Of a DNA stretch of 64,000 nucleotides, positions 1-7,276 are shown piece by piece. Source of the stretch: an uncultured Marinococcus sp. (GTDB lineage: Bacteria; Bacillota; Bacilli; Bacillales; Marinococcaceae); contig NZ_CANLSU010000006.1 of assembly GCF_947493875.1 (NCBI RefSeq), positions 62,001 through 126,000 of the forward strand. Direction: 5' to 3'. The translations under genes and the position numbers were made by a program. How positions within the stretch are numbered: the first letter of the stretch is position 1; every line of letters begins with the position of its first letter. The notes under the pieces were generated by a model. It saw only the letters and a list, made by a program, of their open reading frames with translations, was not told the origin of the DNA and ran no database searches.

Positions 1-53
1 CGCCTGCTGTGTTATAATTTGAGCATTAGTTTCCATTGAAAGCGGGGGTTAAA

Positions 54-134
54 ATGCAGAAAGTCATTATTTACATTATGATCTTTGCGCTTGTCGGCAG
101 CAGCCTGTTAATGGGCGGAGCGGTGATGTTTTAA
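54..134 (+). CDS. prli42: Stressosome-associated membrane miniprotein Prli42-like
   Basis: A 26-residue ORF, MQKVIIYIMIFALVGSSLLM followed by GGAVMF, with a GGGGG ribosome binding site 7-8 nt ahead of the ATG. It is almost entirely one transmembrane helix, starting with a short basic N-terminus and ending in a Gly-rich LLMGG segment. This matches the Prli42 family, single-span peptides that in Listeria tether the stressosome to the membrane. Its position next to the YqjA-type gene agrees with other Bacillaceae as I recall them. A TATAAT-like -10 lies at about 12-17. The assignment rests on size, helix pattern and context, not on an alignment. Confidence 0.75.
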   Translation: MQKVIIYIMIFALVGSSLLMGGAVMF

Positions 135-163
135 ACGAACGCCAATTTTTGTATGTATTTGAT

Positions 164-211
164 AAAGCAGAACTTACGGGTGTACATGCCCGCTCGTTCT
201 GCTTTTTATTT
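164..211. terminator. Bidirectional terminator between prli42 and the yqjA-like gene
   Basis: A perfect 10-bp inverted repeat (164-173 with 196-205, AAAGCAGAAC/GTTCTGCTTT) is followed by a T-rich tract on the + strand and flanked by As on the other side. It lies between two convergent genes, so it could stop transcription from both. Confidence 0.7.
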
Positions 212-1222
212 ATTTCTGCGTGCCATCTGCCTGTGTAGTCTTTTGCCCGATATTGTATGGGTCCGCTTCGGATCGGGCTTAAACATTTTTTTAATGAGCA
301 GGTATTCTTCAATTTCATACAAAATATAAAAGAGGGATGAGCGTATTTCGAATTCATGTCTTGTTTTTGGCAGCTCCATCTGCTGAATTTCATACTTCAT
401 TTCGTCAAGACGGTATAAAAAATAGCCGGCAGTATTGCCCGGGGAGACGGCGTCGCTTAGTTCATCCATATAATCAGCCATTTTGTGGCCCTGGGGCACG
501 GACTGGTCAATCGAAGAAATAAACGGCAGAATACTTTCGAGTACCGAAAACTGCTTTTCTCTCATACGAAAATAGTGGTAAAAGTAGTCATCATCCCGCA
601 GAAAATGGTTGTCTATATCCCTTAGGGCCTTCCCTTTAGCTTCATCAATGATCTTCGCTGCATCCGAAAATTCTGCCCCGTCCCAGATGTTATCGCCAAA
701 ACGAAGGTAGTTTGCGTACTCCTCCCATATTTTACGAAAAGCGTCTTCGAGGCTTAACTGGTCCTGGGCCAGGCTTTTTTCACTGCTCGGCATATAAAGA
801 TTCATGATTAATGCTACCCCAATACCGACGAAAATAATCGCGAGCTCGTTCATCCAGATGCCTGCACTCACCTGTTCTTCTGTGTAAAGGTGCAGCACGA
901 TAACGCTGCTTGTGACGATACCACGGGCAGCATTTGCTGCTACGCTTAGTGGAATGCTGATCAGAAAGAGTGCAGCTATAGCCACTGGATTATATCCTAT
1001 CAGTTCAAAGAATACACTCGCGACCCCGAGCCCAATCACGCAGGAAACGAGTCGTTCGATGCTGACAGTCAGGGAGCCCCTCTTAGTCGTTGTAATACAA
1101 AGAATGGTAATGACGCCTGCTGATATATAGTAATCCAGCTGCAGCAGCTGGGCAATGTATACGGATATAGCTGTGCCTACTGCTGTTTTCAGCGTCCGAT
1201 ATCCAATTCGGAATCTCCCCAT
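206..1222 (-). CDS. yqjA: Aromatic acid exporter family membrane protein (YqjA-like, DUF939)
   Basis: A 338-residue membrane protein. The first ~140 residues hold several hydrophobic segments, beginning with GYRTLKTAVGTAISVYIAQL, as in the FUSC/aromatic acid exporter superfamily. The remaining ~190 residues are charged and mainly helical, like the DUF939 C-terminal cytoplasmic domain, and end in a very basic tail. The start is an ATG with GAGAGG upstream. It lies beside prli42 and near brxB, as in related bacilli. The substrate is unknown; export of aromatic carboxylates is a family label, not shown here. Confidence 0.8.
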   Translation of the reverse strand: MGRFRIGYRTLKTAVGTAISVYIAQLLQLDYYISAGVITILCITTTKRGSLTVSIERLVSCVIGLGVASVFFELIGYNPVAIAALFLISIPLSVAANAARGIVTSSVIVLHLYTEEQVSAGIWMNELAIIFVGIGVALIMNLYMPSSEKSLAQDQLSLEDAFRKIWEEYANYLRFGDNIWDGAEFSDAAKIIDEAKGKALRDIDNHFLRDDDYFYHYFRMREKQFSVLESILPFISSIDQSVPQGHKMADYMDELSDAVSPGNTAGYFLYRLDEMKYEIQQMELPKTRHEFEIRSSLFYILYEIEEYLLIKKMFKPDPKRTHTISGKRLHRQMARRNK

Positions 1223-1348
1223 CTAAAAAAACCTCTCTGTTTGTTCATTCGTACTTATATTATATCGTAAACACCGGCAGAGGGAAACTGACTGGCGCTT
1301 TTCGGCCCTGGCACCTCTTCTGTGCTGATTTTAGCCCAAAAACCAAAT

Positions 1349-1376
1349 AAAAAAGCAAAGGAGACAGCTCCTTTGC
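1349..1376 (-). terminator. Intrinsic terminator after tRNA-Arg
   Basis: Stem GCAAAGGAG/CTCCTTTGC (1355-1363 with 1368-1376) followed on the minus strand by a run of Ts (1349-1354). It lies just downstream of the tRNA-Arg gene. Confidence 0.8.
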
Positions 1377-1392
1377 TTACACATTTATTCAT

Positions 1393-1467
1393 TGGTGCGC
1401 CTACCAGGACTCGAACCTGGAATGCGAGAACCGGAATCTCGAGTGATATCCCTTTCACCATAGGCGC
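1393..1467 (-). tRNA. tRNA-Arg (anticodon CCG)
   Basis: On the minus strand the sequence folds as a full cloverleaf: acceptor GCGCCTA paired with TAGGCGC, D-stem GTGA/TCAC, anticodon stem CGAGA/TCTCG around loop TTCCGGT (anticodon CCG, codon CGG), T-arm CAGGTTCGAGTCCTG, discriminator A and an encoded CCA. It is a single tRNA gene with its own terminator downstream. Confidence 0.95.
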
Positions 1468-1540
1468 TTTTGTCATATGTTTTAACAAGACAATGAATAC
1501 TATACCAATGAACGAATATGAAAGTCAACCCATTTTTTAA

Positions 1541-1903
1541 TTACGCTTCCCCGGAAGATCCTTCGAGCATTTTTTCAAACTGTTCGTTGATATCCTCTTC
1601 ACTGTATCCTGCTTCCTTCAGGCGTTTGGTGAAATGCTGGGAATACACTTTGGAGCGTTCCTGCATTTTGCCGAATTTCTTTGACTCCTGCTTTTTTTTC
1701 GTCCGTTTCTCCCGGTCTTCCGCGTTGGACATGATGCTTTCGGTAATAAATAAGGCTTTCCACACCTGCTCTTCTCCGTAGCCGGAGGCGTTTGCGTCAA
1801 GTTCATCGATGACGTTTTGGTAGTAATCGCGGAACTCGTCGTACGAAATTTCTTCGTCCATGTTTAAGTATTCCTGTATTTTTTCATAGTACGTCTGAAT
1901 CAT
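1541..1903 (-). CDS. Conserved-looking small acidic/charged protein, function unknown
   Basis: A 120-residue soluble protein with no signal peptide or membrane segment. The N-terminal half is acidic and aromatic (EISYDEFRDYYQNVIDELDA). The middle is strongly basic (residues ~64-80, rich in K/R/Q), and the C-terminal end (YSEEDINEQFEKMLEG) looks helical. The start ATG follows a GGGCGGAG site. It sits alone between tRNA-Arg and a small + strand gene. I do not recognise a family. The alternation of acidic and basic helical segments might suggest nucleic acid or protein binding, but nothing more can be claimed. Confidence 0.6.
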   Translation of the reverse strand: MIQTYYEKIQEYLNMDEEISYDEFRDYYQNVIDELDANASGYGEEQVWKALFITESIMSNAEDREKRTKKKQESKKFGKMQERSKVYSQHFTKRLKEAGYSEEDINEQFEKMLEGSSGEA

Positions 1904-2072
1904 TTGTCTCCGCCCTTTTCATTTATGTATTCCGAAACAGTATACCATGAATATAAAGCGGAGCGTCAAGGTACTTCCCTGTCTTTTCTTATTTTTGCAA
2001 TTGACGTTTAAATCAAAAGCGGTGGGGGGAACAAAACTTAATAGATCATACACGAAGAAAGAGGGATAGCAT

Positions 2073-2309
2073 ATGGCAGAAGTAACTTTTAAAGCTAATG
2101 TAGGAGAACCACAGACAACGATCGCTTCCAACGGCAAAACACTCTGGTACAGTGTGACAAAGGAAGAAGGCCCTTCAACAAAAAGTAATGACTTCCGGGT
2201 CGGGTTTGAAACTTCCCAGGAATTTGAGCCGAAAACGAGCGAAATTGTATTTCCGGATGTTGATACTACTGTAGAGCAGGACGGCAACATTTATCATTTG
2301 GAAAAATAA
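2073..2309 (+). CDS. Small protein of unknown function (78 aa)
   Basis: A 78-residue ORF starting with ATG after a GAAAGAGGG site and ending just before a strong intrinsic terminator. These signals support a real monocistronic gene. The protein is soluble, acidic, lacks Cys, and looks beta-rich (AEVTFKANVG, FRVGFETSQEFEPK, EIVFPDVDTTVEQDGNIYHL). I do not recognise the family. Confidence 0.6.
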   Translation: MAEVTFKANVGEPQTTIASNGKTLWYSVTKEEGPSTKSNDFRVGFETSQEFEPKTSEIVFPDVDTTVEQDGNIYHLEK

Positions 2310-2318
2310 ATCCAATGG

Positions 2319-2347
2319 GCTCCTCCTTTAGGGAGGAGCTCTTTTTT
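2319..2347 (+). terminator. Intrinsic terminator of the 78-aa gene
   Basis: An 8-bp perfect stem GCTCCTCC/GGAGGAGC (2319-2326 with 2332-2339) followed by CTTTTTT on the + strand. Confidence 0.85.
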
Positions 2348-2352
2348 ACAAA

Positions 2353-2380
2353 ATAAAAAGCGCCCCGGAGGGCACTTTTT
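2353..2380 (-). terminator. Terminator of brxB
   Basis: On the minus strand AAAAAGTGCCC-TCCG-GGGCGCTTTTT forms a stem followed by Ts. It overlaps the last bases of brxB. Confidence 0.6.
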
Positions 2381-2807
2381 ATTTTGTGCAGTACTGATCG
2401 AACGCTTCCTCAAGTTGTTGAACAACCTGAATCGGCTCATGGCCTTCAATTTCATGACGTTCAACCATGCGTACCAGCTCTCCGTCTTTTAGGAGACCAA
2501 ATGATGGAGACGATGGCGGAAATCCTGTGAAATAAGAACGGGCCTGCTCGGTCGCTTCTTTATCCTGACCTGCAAATACGGTCACAAGACGGTCCGGCTT
2601 CGTATCATAATTCGTCATGTACGCTGCCGCCGGACGGGCAATGCCTCCGGCACAGCCGCATACAGAGTTTACCATAACGAGTGTTGTGCCTTCCTTGTTC
2701 AATACTTCATCGACTTCTTCCGGAGTACGAAGAGACTGGTAGCCCGCTTCTTCGATTTCATCCCGGGAAGCTTGTACTATATCATTAACGTAAAAATCAA
2801 AATTCAT
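2379..2807 (-). CDS. brxB: Bacilliredoxin BrxB (YphP/YqiW family)
   Basis: A 142-residue thioredoxin-fold protein with the family's active-site motif [15 protein letters not shown] at about residues 47-61. Bacilliredoxins remove bacillithiol from S-bacillithiolated proteins during oxidative stress. The sequence resembles the YqiW (BrxB) paralogue more than YphP (BrxA), for example in [20 protein letters not shown] and the RHEIEGHEP motif. The start ATG has a GGAAGG site. It is likely monocistronic, with a terminator overlapping its 3' end. Confidence 0.93.
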   Translation of the reverse strand: MNFDFYVNDIVQASRDEIEEAGYQSLRTPEEVDEVLNKEGTTLVMVNSVCGCAGGIARPAAAYMTNYDTKPDRLVTVFAGQDKEATEQARSYFTGFPPSSPSFGLLKDGELVRMVERHEIEGHEPIQVVQQLEEAFDQYCTK

Positions 2808-2887
2808 TAAAATCCTTCCTTTCCTTCATCGGATACCTATATTGTAGCGGATAAGAACAGGGAATCACAAGTGAGAAGCTTGAAAAG

Positions 2888-3874
2888 TTATTCGTTCAAT
2901 GCTTTTTCAAGGTTATCGATATTCTGATTCATCAATGAGATGTAGCCCGCGCCATCAGCAATCTCTTCTTCGCTGGCTGATTCGAGGTTATTTAGCGTAT
3001 AAACCTCCGCCCCGATTTCTTCCTGAAGAACGTCTGTGGTGTCAGACGGAATATTTTCCTCCACCATAATGGCATTCAGATCGTTTTTTTCTGCTGTATC
3101 GATAATTTCATTGATTTCCTGCGTGGAAGGTTCATTCTGGGCGTTCACGCCGTTAACAGCGATTTCCTCCAGGCCGTATCGTTCTTCCCAGTATCCGTAT
3201 GCTGCATGGGAAACAATAAATTGATTTTTACTGCTTTCATCCACAAGGGTCTCAAAACGCTCATCCAGTTCATCGAGCTCCGCTGCCAATTCTTCATAAT
3301 TATTTTCGTAGGCGTTCTCATTATCCGGGTCCGCCTCAATCAGCTCGTCCCTAATCACTCCGGCTGCTTCCTTCGCCTGAACCGGATCAATCCAAATATG
3401 GGGGTCTGCGCCGCCGTGGTCGTGCTCTTCCCCGCTGTGGCTTTCTTCAGCATGATCCGCATGCTCCTCTTCAGATTCTCCTTCTTCATGTTCGTGGGCT
3501 TCTTCCCCGCCCGCAGCTTCTGCCACCCTGGCAATCTGCACGTCCTGATTGCCGATCGTGCTCTCCACTTCGTCGGCAAACCCTTCCATTCCGTTTCCGG
3601 TCATCACAAACATATCGCCCTCCGCAATGTCTGTGAGTGTCTGCGGCGTCGGGTCATATGTATGCGCATCCGACCCGGCCGGTACGACGTTTTCTACATT
3701 TACATGGTCGCCGCCGATCTGTTTTGTAAAGTCCTCCCAGGCAAAAAGCGTGGTGTACACTTCAAGCTTTTCCTCGCCTTCGCTCCCCTGTTCTTCCTGG
3801 TTATCCTCCGAACCGCAGGCGCTTAAAGAAGCGAATGCTGCTCCAGCTGCTCCTAAAATAAATAGTTTATTCAT
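2888..3874 (-). CDS. znuA: Zinc ABC transporter substrate-binding lipoprotein (ZnuA/AdcA-like)
   Basis: A 328-residue cluster A-I binding protein. It starts with a lipoprotein signal peptide (ASLSAC, lipid-attached Cys20). A charged His/Glu-rich loop at about residues 125-155 (HEHEEGESEEEHADHAEE, EEHDHGGADPH) is typical of zinc-binding members, followed by PHIWIDPVQAKEAAG. A further ligand His lies in IVSHAAYGYW, and the C-terminal lobe carries the VNAQNEPSTQEI and VEENIPSD segments. It stands alone: no ATPase or permease gene is adjacent. A Zur-type operator lies between its promoter and start codon, so zinc repression is very likely. Confidence 0.92.
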   Translation of the reverse strand: MNKLFILGAAGAAFASLSACGSEDNQEEQGSEGEEKLEVYTTLFAWEDFTKQIGGDHVNVENVVPAGSDAHTYDPTPQTLTDIAEGDMFVMTGNGMEGFADEVESTIGNQDVQIARVAEAAGGEEAHEHEEGESEEEHADHAEESHSGEEHDHGGADPHIWIDPVQAKEAAGVIRDELIEADPDNENAYENNYEELAAELDELDERFETLVDESSKNQFIVSHAAYGYWEERYGLEEIAVNGVNAQNEPSTQEINEIIDTAEKNDLNAIMVEENIPSDTTDVLQEEIGAEVYTLNNLESASEEEIADGAGYISLMNQNIDNLEKALNE

Positions 3875-3886
3875 CGTTGCACCTCT

Positions 3887-3948
3887 TTATCGTAATGATT
3901 ACGTTTTGTATGTACATTGATTTTAGCGCAAGGTAATCCATTTGTAAA
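3887..3948 (-). promoter_or_regulatory. znuA promoter with Zur box
   Basis: The minus strand shows -35 TTTACA (3943-3948), a 17-nt spacer and -10 TAAAAT (3920-3925). Downstream, at 3890-3903, is CGTAATCATTACGA on the minus strand (TCGTAATGATTACG on +), a near-perfect palindrome matching the core of the B. subtilis Zur box. Its position near the transcription start fits repression by zinc-loaded Zur. Confidence 0.85.
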
Positions 3949-3976
3949 TAAGAATGATTCTTTTTTGTGATTAAAA

Positions 3977-4004
3977 AAGAGAGCTTCCCAAGGAAGACTC
4001 TCTT
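3977..4004 (-). terminator. Terminator of the bkd operon
   Basis: Inverted repeat AAGAGAGT-CTTCC/GGAAG-CTCTCTT with one bulge, followed on the minus strand by a run of Ts. It ends the bkdB transcript. Confidence 0.7.
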
Positions 4005-5250
4005 AAATGTTTTCCGTGCCTTTATAATTTTCAAGCCGCTGCTTTAGGTCAGCTAGAAACCGTCCGCACAGCAGACCGTCTAAAATCCGGTGATCCAGGG
4101 AGAGACATAGGTTAACCATATAGCGTATTGCTATCATATCCCCCTGCATGACTACCGGTCGTTTCACGATCGATTCCACAGAAAGAATGGCCGCCTGCGG
4201 GTGATTAATAATCGGCATGGACTGTACAGAACCAAAGGACCCGGTGTTATTCACCGTGAACGTCCCGCTTCTCATTTCTTCAGCCTTAATGGTGCCCTGA
4301 CGTACTTTGGTGGCAAGAGACTGCATATCCCGGGCGAGGCCGCGAATGTTTTTTTCGTCTGCCTGCTTAATGACCGGCACGTACAAAGCTTCCTCGCTGG
4401 CTACAGCCATCGACAGGTTCACTTCCTTGCGCTGAATAATCCGATCGCCGTCCCAGGTGGAATTAAGGCTTGGAAACAGCTGCAGAGATTCAGAAACAGC
4501 TTTCATGAAAAATGGCAGATACGTAAGCGAAAAGCCTTCTTTTTGTTTAAACTCATCCTTCACGCTGTTCCGGTACGCTACCAGATCTGTCACGTCCACC
4601 TCTATCATCGTCCAGGCGTGGGGAATTTCCTGCTTGCTTTTCACCATATTGTCTGCAATTGCTTTTCTTGCTCCGGTTACCGGAATAATCGTGTCGCCTT
4701 CACGCTCCTCCTGATTTTCAGAAGGCTTTGTTGAATAGATAGGAAATGGCGAAGGTGCAGCTTCCTCCTGCTTGATTTTTTCTGCGCCTTCCCGGATCGC
4801 TTTTTCAACATCCTTTTTTGTAATGCGCCCCTGTCTGCCGGATCCTTCGATATCGTCAAGGTTCAGGCCGTTTTCCTGGGCGAGTCGCCATACAACCGGC
4901 GAATACCTTTTTTTCATCGACTTCTCTTCTTCTCCATCTGTTTGTGCCGAGGCCGTTTGCTCCGTTTCTGCAGAAGGCTTTTCAGCCTTTTTTACCTCGG
5001 CCGGCTCCGCTTCTTCTGTTTCCATATAGCAGATGAGCGTGCCTACAGCCACTGTTTCGTTTTCTTCAGCAACGAGCTCGCTGATTTCACCTGTATACGA
5101 GCTGGGAATTTCTGCACTCACTTTATCTGACAGCACTTCTGCGATCGGATCATATTTTTTTACTTTATCGCCCGGTTTTACAAGCCACTGGGACAGCGTG
5201 CCTTCGGTGACACTCTCCCCAAGCTGCGGCATTGTTACTTCTTTGCGCAT
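4003..5250 (-). CDS. bkdB: Branched-chain 2-oxo acid dehydrogenase E2, dihydrolipoyl acyltransferase
   Basis: A 415-residue E2 with the usual three parts. The N-terminal lipoyl domain carries the lipoylated lysine in EVLSDKVSAEIPS (Lys43). An Ala/Glu-rich linker follows, then a peripheral subunit-binding domain (YSPVVWRLAQENGLNLDDIE, about 115-152). The catalytic acyltransferase domain ends with the active-site motif SLDHRILDGLLCGRF. It transfers branched acyl groups from E1 to CoA, feeding branched-chain fatty acid synthesis. It is the last gene of the lpdV-bkdAA-bkdAB-bkdB cluster, 13 nt after bkdAB. Confidence 0.94.
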   Translation of the reverse strand: MRKEVTMPQLGESVTEGTLSQWLVKPGDKVKKYDPIAEVLSDKVSAEIPSSYTGEISELVAEENETVAVGTLICYMETEEAEPAEVKKAEKPSAETEQTASAQTDGEEEKSMKKRYSPVVWRLAQENGLNLDDIEGSGRQGRITKKDVEKAIREGAEKIKQEEAAPSPFPIYSTKPSENQEEREGDTIIPVTGARKAIADNMVKSKQEIPHAWTMIEVDVTDLVAYRNSVKDEFKQKEGFSLTYLPFFMKAVSESLQLFPSLNSTWDGDRIIQRKEVNLSMAVASEEALYVPVIKQADEKNIRGLARDMQSLATKVRQGTIKAEEMRSGTFTVNNTGSFGSVQSMPIINHPQAAILSVESIVKRPVVMQGDMIAIRYMVNLCLSLDHRILDGLLCGRFLADLKQRLENYKGTENI

Positions 5251-5263
5251 CCTTGATACCCTC

Positions 5264-6247
5264 CTAAAATTCCGCCAAATCTCGTATCGCTTTCGTGATT
5301 TTATCCGTATTCATTAAAAATTCTTTTTCCAGTGTCGGAGCGTAAGGCATGGCCGGCACATCGGGAGCTGCAAGTCTCCGGACCGGCGCATCAAGGTCAA
5401 ATAAATTGTGTTCGGAAATGATGGCCGACACTTCACTCATGATGCTTCCTTCGAGGTTATCCTCGGTGACAAGGAGCACCTTTCCGGTTTTCGCCGCGGC
5501 TTCTTTGACTGCTTCCTTGTCGACTGGATAGACGGTTCTCAGATCCACCAGATGCACATCGATGCCTTCTGCGGCAAGTGTATCAGCGGCCTGGTTGGCC
5601 AGATGCACACACAATCCGTATGTAATCACGGTAACATCCGTCCCTTCCCGTTTGACTGCTGCCTTTCCGATTGGCACAGTGTAGTCCTCTTCCGGCACTT
5701 CGTCTTTAAGCATCCGGTACGCGCGCTTATGCTCAAAAAATAACACCGGGTCGTTATCCCGGATCGAAGCCTTCAGCAGTCCTTTCGCGTCGTAGGGGGT
5801 GGACGGAATGACCACTTTCAGCCCCGGCGTATTCGCAAACAGCGCCTCCACTGATTGTGAATGATACAGAGCACCGTGCACTCCGCCGCCAAAAGGCGCC
5901 CGGATCGTAATCGGACAGTACCAGTCATTGTTGGAGCGGTACCGGATTTTTGCTGCTTCAGAGACAATCTGGTTGACTGCCGGCATAATAAAGTCCGCAA
6001 ACTGCATTTCTGCTACCGGGCGGAGGCCGTACATCGCAGCCCCAATACCCACTCCGGCAATTGCTGATTCGGAGAGCGGAGTGTCGATGACACGCTCGTC
6101 GCCGTACGTGCTGTGCAGCTCTTCGGTCGCACGGAACACCCCGCCCTTCAGACCGACATCCTCGCCCAGAACGAACACGTTCTCATCACGTGCCATTTCT
6201 TCCTTCATCGCTGTATTGATTGCCTGAATATAAGACATGACTGCCAT
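5264..6247 (-). CDS. bkdAB: Branched-chain 2-oxo acid dehydrogenase E1 beta subunit
   Basis: A 327-residue transketolase-like pyrimidine-binding subunit starting MAVMSYIQAINTAMKEEM. I chose the ATG at 6247 because it gives the usual family length and follows a GAAGAAGGG site; the open frame upstream overlaps bkdAA in another frame and is not needed. Motifs include LGEDVGLKGGVF, IDTPLSESAIAGVGIG, the cofactor-side ADFIMPAVNQIVSEAAK and the C-terminal VTEDNLEGSIMSE. With E1 alpha it decarboxylates 2-oxo acids from Val, Leu and Ile. Its start lies 1 nt from the bkdAA stop, implying translational coupling. Confidence 0.94.
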   Translation of the reverse strand: MAVMSYIQAINTAMKEEMARDENVFVLGEDVGLKGGVFRATEELHSTYGDERVIDTPLSESAIAGVGIGAAMYGLRPVAEMQFADFIMPAVNQIVSEAAKIRYRSNNDWYCPITIRAPFGGGVHGALYHSQSVEALFANTPGLKVVIPSTPYDAKGLLKASIRDNDPVLFFEHKRAYRMLKDEVPEEDYTVPIGKAAVKREGTDVTVITYGLCVHLANQAADTLAAEGIDVHLVDLRTVYPVDKEAVKEAAAKTGKVLLVTEDNLEGSIMSEVSAIISEHNLFDLDAPVRRLAAPDVPAMPYAPTLEKEFLMNTDKITKAIRDLAEF

Positions 6248-6248
6248 A

Positions 6249-7256
6249 TTAATTCCCTTCTTCCTCGTAAACGTACTGCCCAAGCGTTTCCACAGCAGGG
6301 TATTCTGCTGCTTCAGCGGCATCCGTTGCGGCATCCACTTCCTCGCGGATCCGCTGCTCCATGGTCTGTTCTTTTTCTTCGGTAAGGATCCCCTCATTCC
6401 GCAGGTAATCCGCAAAAGCCACGACAGCGTCGGTCTGCTTTTCTTCATCCATTTCTTCGACGCTCCGGTACAGTTTATCGTTATCGTCACTTGAATGCGG
6501 CGTCAGCCTTGCTACTAGCGCTTCAACGAGGCTCGGGCCTTTACCGTCCCGCGCCCGGTCCACTGCTTCTTTCATAGCTTTATACACCTCAAACGGCCGT
6601 GTGCCCTCCACAGTGACCCCCGGCATACCATATCCCTTTGCGCGGTCAGCAACATGCTCGCAGGCGAGCTGTTTGCTGAGAGGTACGCTGATAGCGTATT
6701 TATTGTTTTCACAGAAAAACACGACTGGAAGATCGTGGACGCCGGCAAAGTTCATGCCTTCATGAAAGTCTCCCTGGTTGGAGGAACCCTCACCAAACGT
6801 AACCATCGTCACAAAATCCTTATTTTTCATTTTAGCTGCAAGTCCAAACCCGGCAGCATGGGGAATCTGTGTAGTTACCGGAGAGGACTGAGTCACAATA
6901 CGGTTTTTTCGCTGGCCGAAATGGCCCGGCATCTGTCTGGATTCAGAGTTGGGGTCCCCCTGCTTGGCAAAAGCCGCCAGCATCAAATCCTTCGCAGTCA
7001 TCCCAAATGCCATGACAAGACCAAAATCCCGGTAATACGGCAGCAGGTAGTCCTTATCGCGGTCAAGCGCCATAGCTGCAGCTGCCTGGGCCGCTTCCTG
7101 GCCCTGGCAGGAGACAACAAATGAAATTTTACCGGCACGGTTCAGCAGCCACATCCGTTCATCAAGACGTCTTGCCTGCAGCATGATTTCATACATTGTG
7201 AGCGCTTCTTCGTCGCTTAAGCCTACTTCCCGGTGGGTACTGTATTCCTGAATCAT
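6249..7256 (-). CDS. bkdAA: Branched-chain 2-oxo acid dehydrogenase E1 alpha subunit
   Basis: A 335-residue thiamine diphosphate-dependent subunit. The TPP-binding motif GEGSSNQGDFHEGMNFAG ending in the ENN segment is at about 155-185. The phosphorylation-loop region LTPHSSDDNDKLYR and the substrate-side YYRDFGLVMAFG are also present. It binds TPP and performs the oxidative decarboxylation with BkdAB. It follows lpdV by 20 nt with a GGAGG site, within one operon. Confidence 0.95.
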   Translation of the reverse strand: MIQEYSTHREVGLSDEEALTMYEIMLQARRLDERMWLLNRAGKISFVVSCQGQEAAQAAAAMALDRDKDYLLPYYRDFGLVMAFGMTAKDLMLAAFAKQGDPNSESRQMPGHFGQRKNRIVTQSSPVTTQIPHAAGFGLAAKMKNKDFVTMVTFGEGSSNQGDFHEGMNFAGVHDLPVVFFCENNKYAISVPLSKQLACEHVADRAKGYGMPGVTVEGTRPFEVYKAMKEAVDRARDGKGPSLVEALVARLTPHSSDDNDKLYRSVEEMDEEKQTDAVVAFADYLRNEGILTEEKEQTMEQRIREEVDAATDAAEAAEYPAVETLGQYVYEEEGN

Positions 7257-7276
7257 ATTCGTTCCTCCTTGTTATT

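Noticed and set aside
3206-3826. Long + strand frame (206 codons) opposite znuA
   Set aside because: A shadow of the znuA coding strand with no ribosome binding site and atypical composition.
6248-6490. Upstream extension of bkdAB to a 408-codon frame
   Set aside because: It overlaps bkdAA in another frame; the ATG at 6247 has a ribosome binding site and gives the family's usual length.
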